DNA from: Purpureocillium takamizusanense
Lineage: Eukaryota > Ascomycota > Sordariomycetes > Hypocreales > Ophiocordycipitaceae
Direction of reading: 5' to 3'
Length of the DNA stretch: 64,000 nt
Assembly (NCBI RefSeq): GCF_022605165.1
Contig: NC_063076.1
Span: 1,922,001-1,986,000 of the forward strand
Both the position numbers and the translations under genes were made by a program. Of this stretch, positions 49,976 to 62,247 are shown piece by piece. The first letter of the stretch is position 1, and each line of letters starts with the position of its first letter. The notes beneath the pieces were generated by a model. That model worked only from the letters and a program-made list of their open reading frames with translations, ran no database searches and had not been told where the DNA came from.

Positions 49976-52900
49976 AGTGGTTGGTGGATGTCTCCCTACT
50001 GGTCGACATTTACGTGGTGGCCACCGCACATGGTGCCGAGATCGAGCGTTCTCGCGCTGTGGGGATGGGCTCAGAGGGCGACTTGGACGGCCATCAACGA
50101 GCCGATCCCCGACATAGACCTGGCGGAAGCTGCTCACCGCCACCGCGTCTACTCGCTCGGATATAATCTGGTCATTCGCATGCATCAGAGAGCTTACACA
50201 TTTCCTCGACGTTTTGGCATTTAGCGACTGCTTTTCATCGTCTTTTGTCTGCGAAAAATCGAAAGTTTCCAACTCAGCAAGTCTTTTCGGCACCAAAAAA
50301 AAGAATTTGTGGCACAACCGATCATACCCCCTTTTCTTTTTCCTTTCCCACTTTTCACTTTGCATGCGACGTTGGGGATACCAGGTCTTGCATACACGGC
50401 CACTCGGCTTATGCGCGGCGGGTTTCCGGGACGCGGCAGCCCTAGCTAGGGGCGCCGTGTGACGTGAAGGGCATAGACGGCCCGCGAGAGGAAGGAAACT
50501 ATTTCTTGGCCAGCCTTGAGACATTACAAGGAACATTGAGATTGCAAAGTGGCCCTTGGGGTGTCGTGGTCGTGTGGACGGAATGTCCGCCTTGAAGAGC
50601 GACGAAAAAAATGCGACGGAGGGGGGAGACGATAGGCCTGGCTCCCCGGACTTGAAGACGGTGGCAGGGGGCGCGCCCTGTGAGCACGGGGCATTTTCTG
50701 TACAATTCTTTTGCGCTGCGTGAGGGCGGCAGGCGAAACATCGCCATGCGAGGCCAAGGAGCAGTGAGGGACACGGGAACCCACGCAGCTTTTGCTGGTG
50801 GTAGTACGACCTCGCGATACCATGCTGTTGGCCGCCGAAGGCTGTCGACAGGGACAAGACAGAAGTACAAAGAAGAAATTTGTCAAATATCCGTCTGGTA
50901 ATCCCAGTGAAGGTAAAATTCATGCATGTGCGTGCGTGTTTGTTGGCTGTGGCCGCCGAGGGCCTTCCCTGTAGATAGCGGCGCCCGGTAAGAGCTAAAA
51001 GTAGGCCCGCGTTCTGACCGCGCCATGTCTCGTAGTGCCTGGTCGGTCCATCCCTAATGGACGACTATACCATGTGCAACTCGATTGGGAGTACAAAGCT
51101 ACTAATCTCTACAGGGTGCTAGGATCTAGGCATTCGTCGAAGGAGGTCGGGCGACGTTGGATTGGGGGGGGGGGGACAGCACTTGAAAATGGCCGCGTGC
51201 GAGTCAGGGCGGGATTGCCTAGGGACGACGACGGTGGGGAAGCGCGAGTGCCAGACTAGAAATGCCATGGACGATGATGCAAGATTTGGAAAGGAGGGGG
51301 GGTTCGTATTTTCTCGCGGTCCGCTGACTGACGGGACTTTCGTGACTTGGGGGGCTCAATGAAATGCCACGAGATGAGATGAGCGGGGAGAAGGCAGGGA
51401 GGGAGCGCGAAACCCCCCGCCGGAAGACACGAGGAGGCATGGATGGAACGCGTGGCAAGGAGGGGGGACGCGATCGCGCGCGTAGATTGACTAACTTACC
51501 CACGTAGTAACTATGTATACTAGTTATTTCCTCTCCTCTTTTATTACGGGGACGGGGAATTTCCGTTCGCATTGATTTGAGCTTGGCCTGCGCCGCGGGG
51601 GTACTCTCTTTAGTAGACTGACCTACCTGGTGAAGGTGCCAAGGGGAGGAGGAGTGATGAGGAACGAGACGAGGAGTGGGTGGTTGGTAGTCTGTCTGGC
51701 TACCTTAGTAGTACCTACGCTATCGGCTACGTACGGTATATTGATTGATTGTACTAGTCTCGAGTGGTAAGTAAGGTAGTTGGGTAGGTAGGTAGGGCTG
51801 GACCTTGGAATGAACAAGGTGCGAAGCAGCAGCGATTGACTTGGTAGTACTAATGGAGCCTACGTAACTAGTTCGGGAGCGCCGCGGTTAGGTTAGGAGC
51901 AAGGGGTATGGAAACAGAATACATACAAGAAAGGCGGCGCGGGGGCTCGGTTGCGAAGGGAGAGAGATCTCGATCTAAAAAAGTATATGTGCGTGCAGGG
52001 CGCTCTTTACCGTTCGGCAGAGAGGGCCGGACATGGTAGCACGAGTTGGGGGGGGGGGGCGGGAAGTAGTCAGGGCAAGGGGCAGCATGTCTTTGGCTGA
52101 CCTGGAAGGGCAAGGAAAGAAAATCAATAGCACTTGAGGAAGGGTACTTTTTGAATTGTGATGTTTATTTTGCATCACGAATGGCGTTTCTATCGACTCA
52201 TCGAGTCTGAAGCCAGAAATGGGACAAGAAGGGGGGAAAGAGGCGGGAGAAGAGGAAGATGTCATTCCGGCCGTGAAAGGGAAGGGCAGGCCAGGAGGGG
52301 GGACCTGGTGGTTTTTGGTTGTCTTTTTTTTACGCGCTCGATGGGATTTATTGGCGTGGCCCAAGATACTACAGGTACAAGTACTAAGTTACAACCAGAA
52401 CTGCGTGTGCCCATCAAGGTACCTACGTATACATGCAATTACCGAACCACGATCTGATTGTACTTTTGACCGACTCCGATGGGCGAATGGGCGAGGGAAA
52501 TTGGCGAGCCGCGCGCGTGGTGATACGAAACGAGCGAGACACATGGAGCTTGCACGACTGTGTAACCCACCTCGTAACTACCGGAGCGGCCGAAATTGTG
52601 TCGCTCTTTACCTCGGGGCAGGGACGAGCAAACAAATAAACAACGAGTCATTCATTGCGCGCGAGGGAGGGCTCGCTCATCATCATCATCATTTATCATG
52701 GCCATAGTGGCCATCACTATGCGACGGTTCATGCATGGCCCGCGCCCGCCAATCGTCAGGTGCGCATTACAACAAACGGACAGTGCAGGACAGTACCTAA
52801 AGTATTGATTGTACAGTAAGTATATGCTGCGAGCCCTGCAACCAGACCGCAGCCGGGTGATGCTCTCTACATACGTTATGAGGCGGAACCGGGTGTGGCT

Positions 52901-53759
52901 GGCTGATCATCATACCACGGCAGAGAGCTTCTGAGACCATCAGCCAGCCATGGGATGGCTCTTTCTACCGACCGGTGCCAGCGGTGAGCTGAAGAGTATC
53001 CCTTGGGGAGAGACAACGTGAACAAGACTCTGTTTTGGGCCCTTTCGGCAACCTGATCTGCGCTCGCAGGCGGGGGGAACACGGGGCAACCAACGAACAT
53101 GACGCCGCGGGGCGGGTGCTCTCAGCCATGATGCCTCATTATTGGCAGCGAGTGACGGAGAAGAGAAGGCTCTCTCGGAAGCCCTGATGGGATCAAATTG
53201 AAAGGCGAGAGAATCCAGTCTTGTCTGTCCCAGGTGGATGAGTTGCTGCCAACTATACTGTACTACCAGCGCACTCAACCTGTTGTGCCTCGAAGCGTAT
53301 ACGTCGGGCGGGAGGAACATGGTCTCGTCACGGCGTACTTTGTATATACCGTAGCCGTGTCCTTGGGGGCAGAGCTTTCCTTCCCGCCGACGGGGGGTCC
53401 ATCCATGTCTTACCGGGGGATGATTCACCGGTCGCAAAGCGAGGCAGGAGACTGGCGATCTTGACAGCCGGTCCGCAGCTGAACGACGGGAGTACCCGAC
53501 GTGACTAAGACCTGCCGACAGCCACAGCGGGTGCCTTGTCTTCTCTTGCCTAAACGAAAGAAATTGTTCATGTTGTCGCTTCGGGTGAATATACGCGGCG
53601 GTCGGGGGCAACTGGACGGTATTAAATACTGCTTGCTCGACGTCCCACGAAGTAGGCTCGACGGCCCTGCCATGCCATTCCTCCCTGTCTATTCAACACG
53701 TCCTTTTTTTGTTGAGTAAAAAGTTCGCTCCGTCTGTGCCTCCAAGCGTACTCCCAAAA
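49976..53759. other. 3.8 kb downstream of the cyclin, no gene seen
   Basis: Open frames on the minus strand (for example 49856..50923) overlap the cyclin 3' end and show no family resemblance. Poly-G runs occur at about 51164-51175 and 52049-52060, and TACC/GGTA motifs at about 51700-51805. CATCAT repeats lie at about 52678-52692. Confidence 0.5.
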
Positions 53760-54295
53760 ATGCAGCTCCATCTACCTACCGTGTTGTTGGCCATGCTGGC
53801 TCCTCCGACTTTGCTCGCCCTGTCGGGTGAAGGGCCTGAAGTTCGTTACACATATATATCCCGTTCCTGCGGGATCTTGGGGCTGGCGGCATGCTAATCC
53901 ACACGGAAAATTAGGTCACGGTTTCCAAGATTCCCGGTTGCAAGGAAGCGACGACGGTTCAGGAGTGGAAGTGCACCGGCTTTGATGACGACATTGTTCG
54001 AAGCATGTACGCGAGAACCACGACTGAGTACGGCTGGGTCTGCGGCCTATACTCGTACGTGTTCCCCCTAGTTTCTCCTTTTGACACGAGCGCTCTACTG
54101 ACATGGTGATTTTGCTCGAACAGAACTGGCGGGTGCACTGGGAGCCCTTTGTTCACTTGGGTGTCGGCCATGGACGTCGACCGTTGCGCCAGTGGTGGAG
54201 GGTGGAACACTCAACATATTCGCAGCGTCATGTGTTCCACGTACCCCAGGCATGAGCAGGGTGCGCGGGGCTCTGCGAATACGTTGGAGCTGTGA
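53760..54295 (+). CDS. small secreted cysteine-rich protein (candidate)
   Basis: Three exons inferred: 53760..53840, 53915..54054 and 54124..54295, giving 130 residues. Introns are 74 and 69 bases with GT..AG ends, and the first has a GCTAATC branch site. The N-terminus (MQLHLPTVLLAMLAPPTLLA) is a good secretion signal, with cleavage probably soon after residue 20. The mature part of about 105 residues holds six cysteines in IPGC, EWKC, GWVC, TGGC, DRC and VMC, which would allow three disulfide bonds. No known fold is recognised. Such proteins in fungi are often effectors or surface proteins, but there is no direct evidence of that here. An upstream in-frame ATG at 53709 would spoil the signal peptide, so I chose 53760. 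The gene could also be spliced differently. Confidence 0.55.
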
Positions 54296-54579
54296 TGGCC
54301 GCATCGATACTATGACTACGCATGTATCTCGGCGAGGGGTTGGCCATATCGACGGACGGGTCGTAACCGCTCAACAGCGAACAACCAACATCCCAGTATA
54401 CCGCCCCACGCTGGAAAGCCTCACAGCTTGGTCAGGGCGGGGTAAAATAAGGCTACATAGGCACCCGACTTAAGTTAAGCTGTTTGTTTCCCGTCCTTTT
54501 AGCTGCCTTTTGCGAAAGTTGCCGTGGTACGCATTGCATTGCACTCATCTTCTCTCGTGAGATACCTACAGCAAGCACA

Positions 54580-55302
54580 ATGGCTCCCGACCTTTACATT
54601 CCATCTTGCATTCGCGAACCAGCCCACCCTTTCCATCCACCGCCACTGGGCAAGCCCCTTCGTATCCAGATCGAGGGTCCTTTGGTATCCGTCAAAAAAC
54701 TCCTTCCCGACACGCCGTGGCACGTCCGCTACATTCCCACGTCTTTCCCTCAACCTGCCGGGCCTCTGCTTGCAAGGCTGACGTATGAGAAAATCTACGG
54801 TCACCCAGTTCGCCGTGACGTCGAGGGCGACCTTGTCGTGCGCGACGAGTATCTGGGCTGGGTCAGAGAAGTGAGACCACGAAAGTAAGCTCCAAGCCAC
54901 CTAATAAGCTGTTTCTGCCCCTGACGATGAGGTTGTTTGTGGTTTGCAACAAGTCTGTTGTTGACAATGAGTTGTAGCGAGATTGACTACTATGGTGTCA
55001 CGTTTGATCACCTTGTTCCCGCCGACGACCCGAATCCTGAGGTGCTCCAGATCAACATCAATGAGATGGACGATGACGAAGGCGCGTACGCGAACAAGTA
55101 CCTGCCGTTCGCTGTAGACTGGAGGGAGTTCACCGGGAAGCGCATCTTGGCTGTACCAAGATGCTGCCAGCTCAGAAAGGGGACGACTGATCAGCTGAGA
55201 ATCAATGACGGGGTACATCGGAGGGACCGGAGGAAGGAGGAAGAAGAAGAAGCTTTGGGCGGTGATGAGTTGCAAGAGAGCGAAGCGGTCGCGGAAGCTT
55301 GA
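54580..55302 (+). CDS. protein of unknown function with acidic tail
   Basis: Two exons inferred: 54580..54884 and 54978..55302, with a 93-base intron (GTAAGC donor, TTGTAG acceptor), giving 209 residues. The N-terminal part (IREPAHPFHPPPLGKPLRIQIEGPL, about 12-36 when read through) and the segment DTPWHVRYIPTSFPQP (45-60), followed by EYLGWVREVRP before the junction and YANKYLPFAVDWREFTGKRILAVPR after it, look like compact, selected protein. The last 45 residues are charged and probably disordered. I do not recognise the family and see no signal peptide, membrane segment or catalytic motif. I judge it a real gene because the intron joins two stretches of similar quality in frame. It starts 284 bases after the secreted-protein gene on the same strand. 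Confidence 0.62.
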
Positions 55303-56633
55303 ATTTTTATTTTTATTTTATTTTTTCGGTCTCATGGGATGAATACCAACTATCAAGTACCTGGCTGAACCTCAGCTCGCTGGGGTCCAGTGAATGTGGC
55401 TCACTCACAGCGATGTAAGCGGCCTGGCAAGGTTCCCGGCTTGTACTCCTCCTCCTCCTCCTCCTCCTTCCACCGATGGCCCCACCAGATTGCGCGGGCC
55501 TCCACGCCCTGGCCGCACTGGCATTCGCGTGCAAGGCAGCAGCAGGCATGCTCCGGTATCATCAGAAGCAGGGAGGCCGGGCGGTGCTTCATCTGTCTGT
55601 GTGTGACAGGCAGGCACATACAGTACGTAAGAGGTGGGTGGTGTGAGTGGCCGTCTTTGCTTCTCATCCACCACCACCTCCTACCTCCACCTCGTCTTTA
55701 TGGTCCTTGCCGCCTCCGCCCGGTCCGTCCTCTTCCTCTTGTATTCCTGATGCTGGCGAGTGTTGGTTGGGTTGGGCGAGTGACGACTGCTCTCTCTCTC
55801 TCTCTCTCCGTCTCACTTTGTGCGCCCGTGGACCACCAGGTCGACGTAGTGTCAAAGGATGCTGTCAACTACCTCACCACGTATCGTGTGCGTCATCAAC
55901 GCCGCCGTATGGACAGCACTGCTGACCAACATCGTCCTGAATACACATACTGTATATCAAACGACAATAGTATTCAATCATCCCGTATACTTCGAGTCGA
56001 AGACACAAGCAGCTCAGCCCGGACATGCATGCCCTCAACGCGGGACAGCTGGCTAGTTACCCTGCACCCTAGCTAGCTTGGATGTTTCTCACCCCTTCCA
56101 TCCAACCCGACTGACCACTCTCAGAGTACGTAGATAAGGAAACGAGTGGCGCAGCTGCCCATTGTTCGTCGTTGTCTTTGATGTCGTCGTCGAGGTCCGA
56201 CATACATGGTGAGCCGGCCTTTGTCCTCGGCTGCCGTAATTAATGGTCCCTGCTGCCGTCTGGGCCACGCCGCGGCCCGTCGTCTAAGTCGGTCGCGAGC
56301 GCGTAACGACGGATCGTAGTGAAAGCAGGCAGAGCGAACAAAGAAGGTCGGGACTGGTATATGTGTGGCTGTTTGCAGGGCCGTCGAAGCCCGCGAGTTC
56401 CTCTTCGTCCTATACTCGACCCCATCAAATGCTTTCAACACCGACGCCGTCGACGAGGGCATGGCTCTGAGGACTCCCGAGGTCAACAACACCTTGCTTT
56501 GTACAGCGTTCAAACGAGATCCGAGCCTCAGCGAGGAGAAGAGCCTGCTACTACGCGTGAACCTGAACACACCGCAGTTTCTTACCCTTGGCCGAACATC
56601 ACCACGCAACCTAGACGGGTTGGAAGCCACGTC
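55303..56633. other. intergenic, no gene seen
   Basis: Contains a CTC triplet run (about 55447-55470) and a TC run (about 55791-55808). The final part upstream of 56634 is in frame with the large protein gene but carries no convincing further exon. Confidence 0.45.
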
Positions 56634-59600
56634 ATGGCGCCCCCGGAGCTGAACAAGGCGCTGGCTGTCAAGGTCAAACTGGTACTCTGTAAGCTCAGGC
56701 AGCCCCTCCTCACGACTTCCGTGCGCGAGAGTGCTACGTTCTAATCGGCATGGCCCGTATAGCTGAGATCGCAGAGCTCTTCGAGGCCAATGAGGCGGAC
56801 CTGCCGTTCGAGATACGCAGGGATCGCTTCCTCGACATCAACGCCTTCTTCCGCGCCCTCAACCTATACATCTCGGGTGGCGTCCTCGACGACTTCCTAT
56901 CCAAACATGTCGACTGCAAAGAAAGGGTCGGCTATATCTTTGGCAGCCGATATCAGCACCTCGACAGCTCAAAGCCGGGCGGTGGCGGCGGCGGCAGCTC
57001 CGGAGAGGGCCCCGCGAAGCTGTTGCAGCCGCCGGGCCGAGGGCGCGACGAAAACCCGACAAGCAGCGCACCGTGGGCGCCCGACCTCGACAGGGCCGGG
57101 GCTACGGGCCTCTCGGAGGAGCCGCAGCGGGACAGGACGCGCGCCGCCGTCGAAACCTTTGGCTCGTTCGAGCCCGTGGCGGCGGACTCTGGGATCCTGC
57201 AGGCGCGGGACGACGACGTCGCGGGTCCGCTGACGAGCGAGCAGCTCAACGCCATCGAAGACTTGCTCATCCGCGAGGACATGGAGCAAGGGTACGCACA
57301 GAGGGAGAGCGCCGCCAACACGGGGCGATCTTGGACGGAGCTGGACCTTGAGCTGGAGCCGGAGGCGGGCGCCGCCGCCGAGGACGAGGACGAGCCGATG
57401 CCTGACTATATTCCGGAGGAGCCTATCCTCACACCGCAGGAACCCGAGGCCAGTATAGAAGAGGGGCTTGAGCCTGTCCTTGAGGAAGATGAGGTTGCCT
57501 TAGATGAGTTTGAAGCTGCCTTGAGAGAACTGGAGGCTGTCCCCGAAGAAGACGACGAGGCTAGTTCTGAGGAACCCGATGATCTCTCCGAGGAAGGTGA
57601 TGACGTTTTCCCAAAGGAGCCTGATGCTGTCGCAGAGGCACTCGAGGGCGTTTCCGAAGAGTATGACGATGCTACTCCGAAGGAGCCTGATGCTATGACA
57701 GAGGAACTAGCAACTGTTCCCGAAGAGGCTCATGGAGCTATCCTAGGGGAACCTGAGGCTATCCCCGAGGAAGTCGAGGGCTCCGCAGAGGACCTTGAGG
57801 TTGGTTCCGAGGAACCTACCGTTGCTTCCGAGGAGGCCGAGGTTGTCTCTCAAGACGCCGAAGCTGGCCCCGAGGAACCTGAAGTTGTCACCGACGAACC
57901 TGAGGCTGACTCAGAACCTGAGGTTGTCTCTGACGGGGCTGAGAGTATCTCTCGAGAGGCCGAAGCTACCCCCGAGGAACCTGATGTTGGCTCCGAAGAG
58001 GCTGAACTTGTCTCCGAAGATGCAGAGGTCGTCTCGCAAGGGGATGAGGCTACCCCTGAGGAGCCTGGGGTTGACCCCGGGGAACCAGAGGTTGTGTACG
58101 AAGGTGCTGAGGCTGTCTCCGAAGACGAGAGAACCGTCCCAGAGGAACCCATGGACGGCGTCGATCCACCGCCTCCGCCGGGACCAGAGATGCCCATGTC
58201 GGAGCCTGAAGTCGTCTCCGAAGGGGATGGGGTTGCCTTGGAGGAGGATACGACCGCCCCGGAGGGACCAGATGACGACATGGACGACTTTGATGCACCG
58301 CCCTCGCCGGAGCCAGAGATGCACATGCCGGAGCCTACCAGCGGCCCCGAGCATGCGAGCCCTCCTCCTCGCCCGTCGCCAGTACTCAGACGAACTCCGA
58401 GGGCATTGCCATTCACAGAAAGACCACAGGCCCCCGGCCCAGTCCCTCGTCCTCACCCATCGCCAATCTTTAGAGCGCCAATGGCATCATCATTTACAGA
58501 AAGACCACAGTTCACCGGCCCTCCCCTTCGCCCTCGCTCTCGCCCGTCGCCAGTTCTTAGACAGGCACCAACATCTTCGCCGTTCACAGAAACACCACAG
58601 GTCCCCGAACCGGGCCCAGCTCCGGCCTCGCTTCTTTACCAACCTGCGAACCCGCCTCCCGCCTCGCCTCTTCCCCAACCGACGACGCCGCCCCCTGCCA
58701 CACCACCATCTCCTCCTCCTGCTCCCGCGCGGACGCAAAGCATGCTGTTGACGCCCCCGAGTTCGATGTCACCTGTAGGGCCCCAGCCTCCGACCTCCCC
58801 CCAGCAAACGGCTGCCCTACCGCCTACCCCTGAGTCTCAAGCACAACTCGACGGGTCCATTGCTGCACCGGAGTCGTCACCACCACCGCCGCCGCCTCCA
58901 GCGTACGAGCCGCCTGCCCCTGAGCCTGAACAGCGAGACATGCGGCCTGTTTCCGAGCCGGAATCGCCTCGTGCTTCCCGGGTGCCCGAACCTGAGCCAG
59001 CACCGAGCCCGCTTGCGCTCGAAACGGAGCTAGCTCCCGCATCGACGGCTGCGGAGCCGAGGTCCCCTCGTCCACGACGCCCTCAGGCGGCACTGAACCC
59101 AGAATCGGCATCAGCACCGGCACCGGCTCCGGCTCCGGCTCCGACTCCGGTCCCGATCCCGGTACCCGCCTCCCCGGAGCCAGCCCGAGATAAAGCCCTC
59201 CAGGGCGAGGCAGCGCCCGAGCTTCAGCTTGAGAGGGCCAAGGCCTTCCTCTCCGAGCACGTCACGCTCCGCTCCGCCGAGTGGCGCACCCGCTTCGCCC
59301 AGGTCATCGACATGACGTCCCGCCTGCAGCGCATCCAGGACGGCGACGAGCCCTGGGGCCTCGCCCTCGAGCAGGTGCTCATCATGGTCCGCACGCACCA
59401 CGCCTTCATGCAGTACCACGACAACCGCGAGAACTTGGTCGGTGACTCTCCGGAGGCCCTGCCGCTGCCGCCGCCGCCACCGCCGCCGCCCCAACAAGAC
59501 GCCAAGAAGCCCATCATTCTTCCCGAGCCGAAGCTGAGCCTCCACGACACCGGCGACGCAGCCAACAAGGCCGGTAGATGGACCTACCGGGACGTCAAAG

Positions 59601-61949
59601 ACGACAGTGATGCGTCATCGCCGAGCGAGGCTGTCGAGGAGCTGTACCGCAAGAGACATCAGCGCGACGCCCGGTCGTTCTGGTCCAACAGCCACACCCA
59701 CCACAAGCCCAAGTCGGGGTTCAAGTGGAACGGGTCGTCGTCGTCCAAGAGCAAGAGGCTCAACGTCGTCGAGTGCGAGAGCAAGCACTTTGAAGAGTGC
59801 ATGCGCAAGGGCCCGTCGCACACGGCAACGGTCCTGCGCAAGGCTCAGCAGGGGCAGCACAAGGTGCCCCGGGACGCCGAGGAGCTCAGCGACGACCAGT
59901 TCGAGGCCTTGGCCCGCCTCAAGGGGTACCGGCGCGCGGCCCTGCAGCAGACCCTCGGCCTGTTCGACTCGCACGAGAACCGCATCGTCGGGGCCAGCCC
60001 CTGGCAGACGCTGCTGCCCGACGTGCGCGAGTCTCGCAGGGACGAGCTCGCAGCCGGTCGGCGGTACGCGACGAAGCCATCGCGCCCGGAGACATGGCAG
60101 GACGAACAGCCCAGCGCCGCGGGTCAAGGGCAAAGCCAAGATGACGGCCGGGGTCAAGCCGCGGAATGGACCAAGGCGGACGCAATGATGGCTGAGCTGG
60201 GCAAGCTGTGGGACGCGCTCATCAAACATCGCACTCTTTACGACGCCCTTTTGCGGACGGCAAGACGAGCCCCACGGCCCCTGATCATGAGCGTCGTCAA
60301 GGATGTACGAGCGGGCGTGGTAGGAGCCAGGACGGGCGACGCGAAGCAGTCTGCAGAACCAGGCCCCCCTCGCCTTCGACCCCTCGAGGCACGCTGGCTC
60401 GAGCTGCTCTGCCAGCCATCTGCCACAGACACTCCAGCCTTGAAGAAACGCCTCAGTGAACGCGAGCAGCTCTTCTCGGTCAGCGTCCAGGCCATGCTCG
60501 ACGACCCCAGCGCCTCGTCCCTTTTCAACGACATGGGCCCCAAGATGCCCGGTCCTTTCCTCCAAGCGCTGAACCGCGCGCCCCAACTTCAGCAGCGGCA
60601 GTTTACCGTGGAGGAGCTTGCCCAGTTTGTTCCGAGGCTGGACAAGATGAATATTCTCCGGTCAGTCTCTTTCCGCTTTGTCTGCCATTTTTGGCCGATG
60701 AAGTTATAGAAAGCATCGCTCTAACCCTCCATGTACATTTAGCACGTATGTCAAGGACAAGACGACGCCTATGCTCGGCCGCCCGGAGCACACGGTGCAT
60801 CCTGAGCAGCGCATTCGTTGGAGTGAATCTGGCGACGTAGGCAAGAAAGACGAGCAAGGTGACAACGCCGCCGAAGTCCAGGCCTTCATCAAACGCTGGG
60901 ACCGTACAAAGATATTCGACGCGGACGCAGACGAAGCCGCCGGATCGTACAGCATGGAGTTGCCGAACCGCAACAGCCTCCGCTCGCTCGCCTCTTGCGT
61001 CAAGAAGCCGCACGACGTCAAAGCCGATCAGGCGCGGACGGAGAAGCTCTTGTCGCACCTCGCCCACCGTCTGGGCAGCTCCCTGCGCGCCCTGCAGGAC
61101 CAGCACGCGACGAAGCGGCACGCCCTGCACGAGCTTCTCGGCATAACGCCCGGCGCCCGAGCGATACACCCCGAGGAGCATAGCGTGTCGTACGCGCAGA
61201 GGGCGATGCGGCGCCGCAAGTTCCTCCCCGGGCCGGCCGAGTTCTGGCTCGGCGACTCGCCGCTGCAGAGACGGCGCATCGAGCAGCAGCTTCAAGCTCG
61301 TGGGTTCTCCCCTACCCCCCCGTCAACGCCCCCCTTTTTCTTTCTCTCCCCCCGTCTTTCTTTCTTGTCTTGCGCGGCTGCTCTCGCTTTTGGAATATCC
61401 CCACGATGTGCAGACTGCTAACACGCCAGGGCCACAGGGCTGGATCCTGATGTTGCGCGTCGCGGCAAGAAACGATCCTGGGGCTCAAGACTGTTCAGCA
61501 TTTTTGGGCGCGGAAAGCGGAATGATGGCGAAGATGACGGCGACGAGAACGAAGAGGCAAAGGCCAGGTTCCCCCCCAGCCCTAACCCCAGCGATGAAGA
61601 CGAGAGCCCGCCAAAACGGCGTCGTATCGACAGCGCTGACGTTGGGACGCGTGCCGGCAAAGACGCGGAGCAGCCCGCGTCGTCCAGTCAAGCGTCTCGG
61701 GCCGAGGACAAGGGCAAGGGCAAGGCGGTGGCATCGGCTGGTGACTTGGAGAGAGACGGGGAGCTCTCCCGCACCGCCGCGCCAAGTCGGGCCCAGCAAG
61801 ACGGACCGGCCAAGAAGAGAAAGGAGCCGTCTCCGCTAAAACCACAGCCGCCGAAACGAGGCTGGTTCGGGTCCCGGGGGAAGGCTGTGCCATCGGAGTC
61901 GTTGAAGCTTCACGTCATGAGCCCGGATGACGGGGAGGGTTTCTGGTAA
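56634..61949 (+). CDS. very large acidic and proline-rich repeat protein, function unknown
   Basis: Four exons inferred: 56634..56688, 56763..60660, 60743..61299 and 61438..61949, giving 1673 residues. The first exon was chosen because its GTAAGC donor joins LAVKVKLVL to SEIAELFEANEADLP in frame, with a CTAAT branch site in between. Layout: a folded-looking N-terminus (1-85); linker; an acidic region (about 211-545) made of degenerate 10-11-residue units of the type EEPEVVSEDAE; a proline-rich region (about 551-831) with three ~28-residue repeats centred on FTERPQ; a helical, charged region (about 831-1500); and a basic C-terminal part with likely nuclear signals (PPKRRRID near 1561, AKKRKEPS further on). 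No enzymatic motif or membrane segment is seen. A nuclear scaffold role is only a guess. I do not recognise the family. Confidence 0.72.
57590..58180 (+). repeat. degenerate 30-33 base coding repeats (acidic units)
   Basis: Tandem, diverged units around GAGGAACCTGAGGTTGTCTC inside the large gene. Because stops are rare in the repeat, a 318-codon frame (57795..58751 +) and minus-strand frames are open through it. These are composition effects. Confidence 0.75.
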
Positions 61950-62247
61950 AGGGAACAAGACGAGACAGCGCCAAATTTGTACAGCGCGTGGGTCCTGATT
62001 ATACGACTACTTCGTAGTATCTTATCTAAGGAGGCATCAATACGAAGACGGAAGGGCGAGGCTGTCACTTCAGTAGCAAAAAGGTGGAATGAATTTTGGT
62101 AATCATTTAGACCGTGACCATTATATCTCGAGGGCCAGGATCGGTTGCCCCCACCGGCCAACCGACCATGCAATGAAACACAATGAATCGAGACTCCGCG
62201 CACCGGGTTTCGTCAACACGTTGCCACCCACACGCTTCTCCCTTTCT
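61950..62247. other. convergent 3' flank of large protein gene and uS5 gene
   Basis: The two stop codons are 298 bases apart on opposite strands. No gene fits between them. Confidence 0.6.

Noticed and set aside
49856..50923. 355-codon minus-strand frame downstream of the cyclin
   Set aside because: Overlaps the cyclin 3' end and has no family resemblance, introns or codon bias like the real genes.
57795..58751. 318-codon frame in another phase inside the large repeat gene
   Set aside because: The acidic repeat lacks stops in several frames. The Arg/Leu/Pro translation follows the repeat and resembles no protein.
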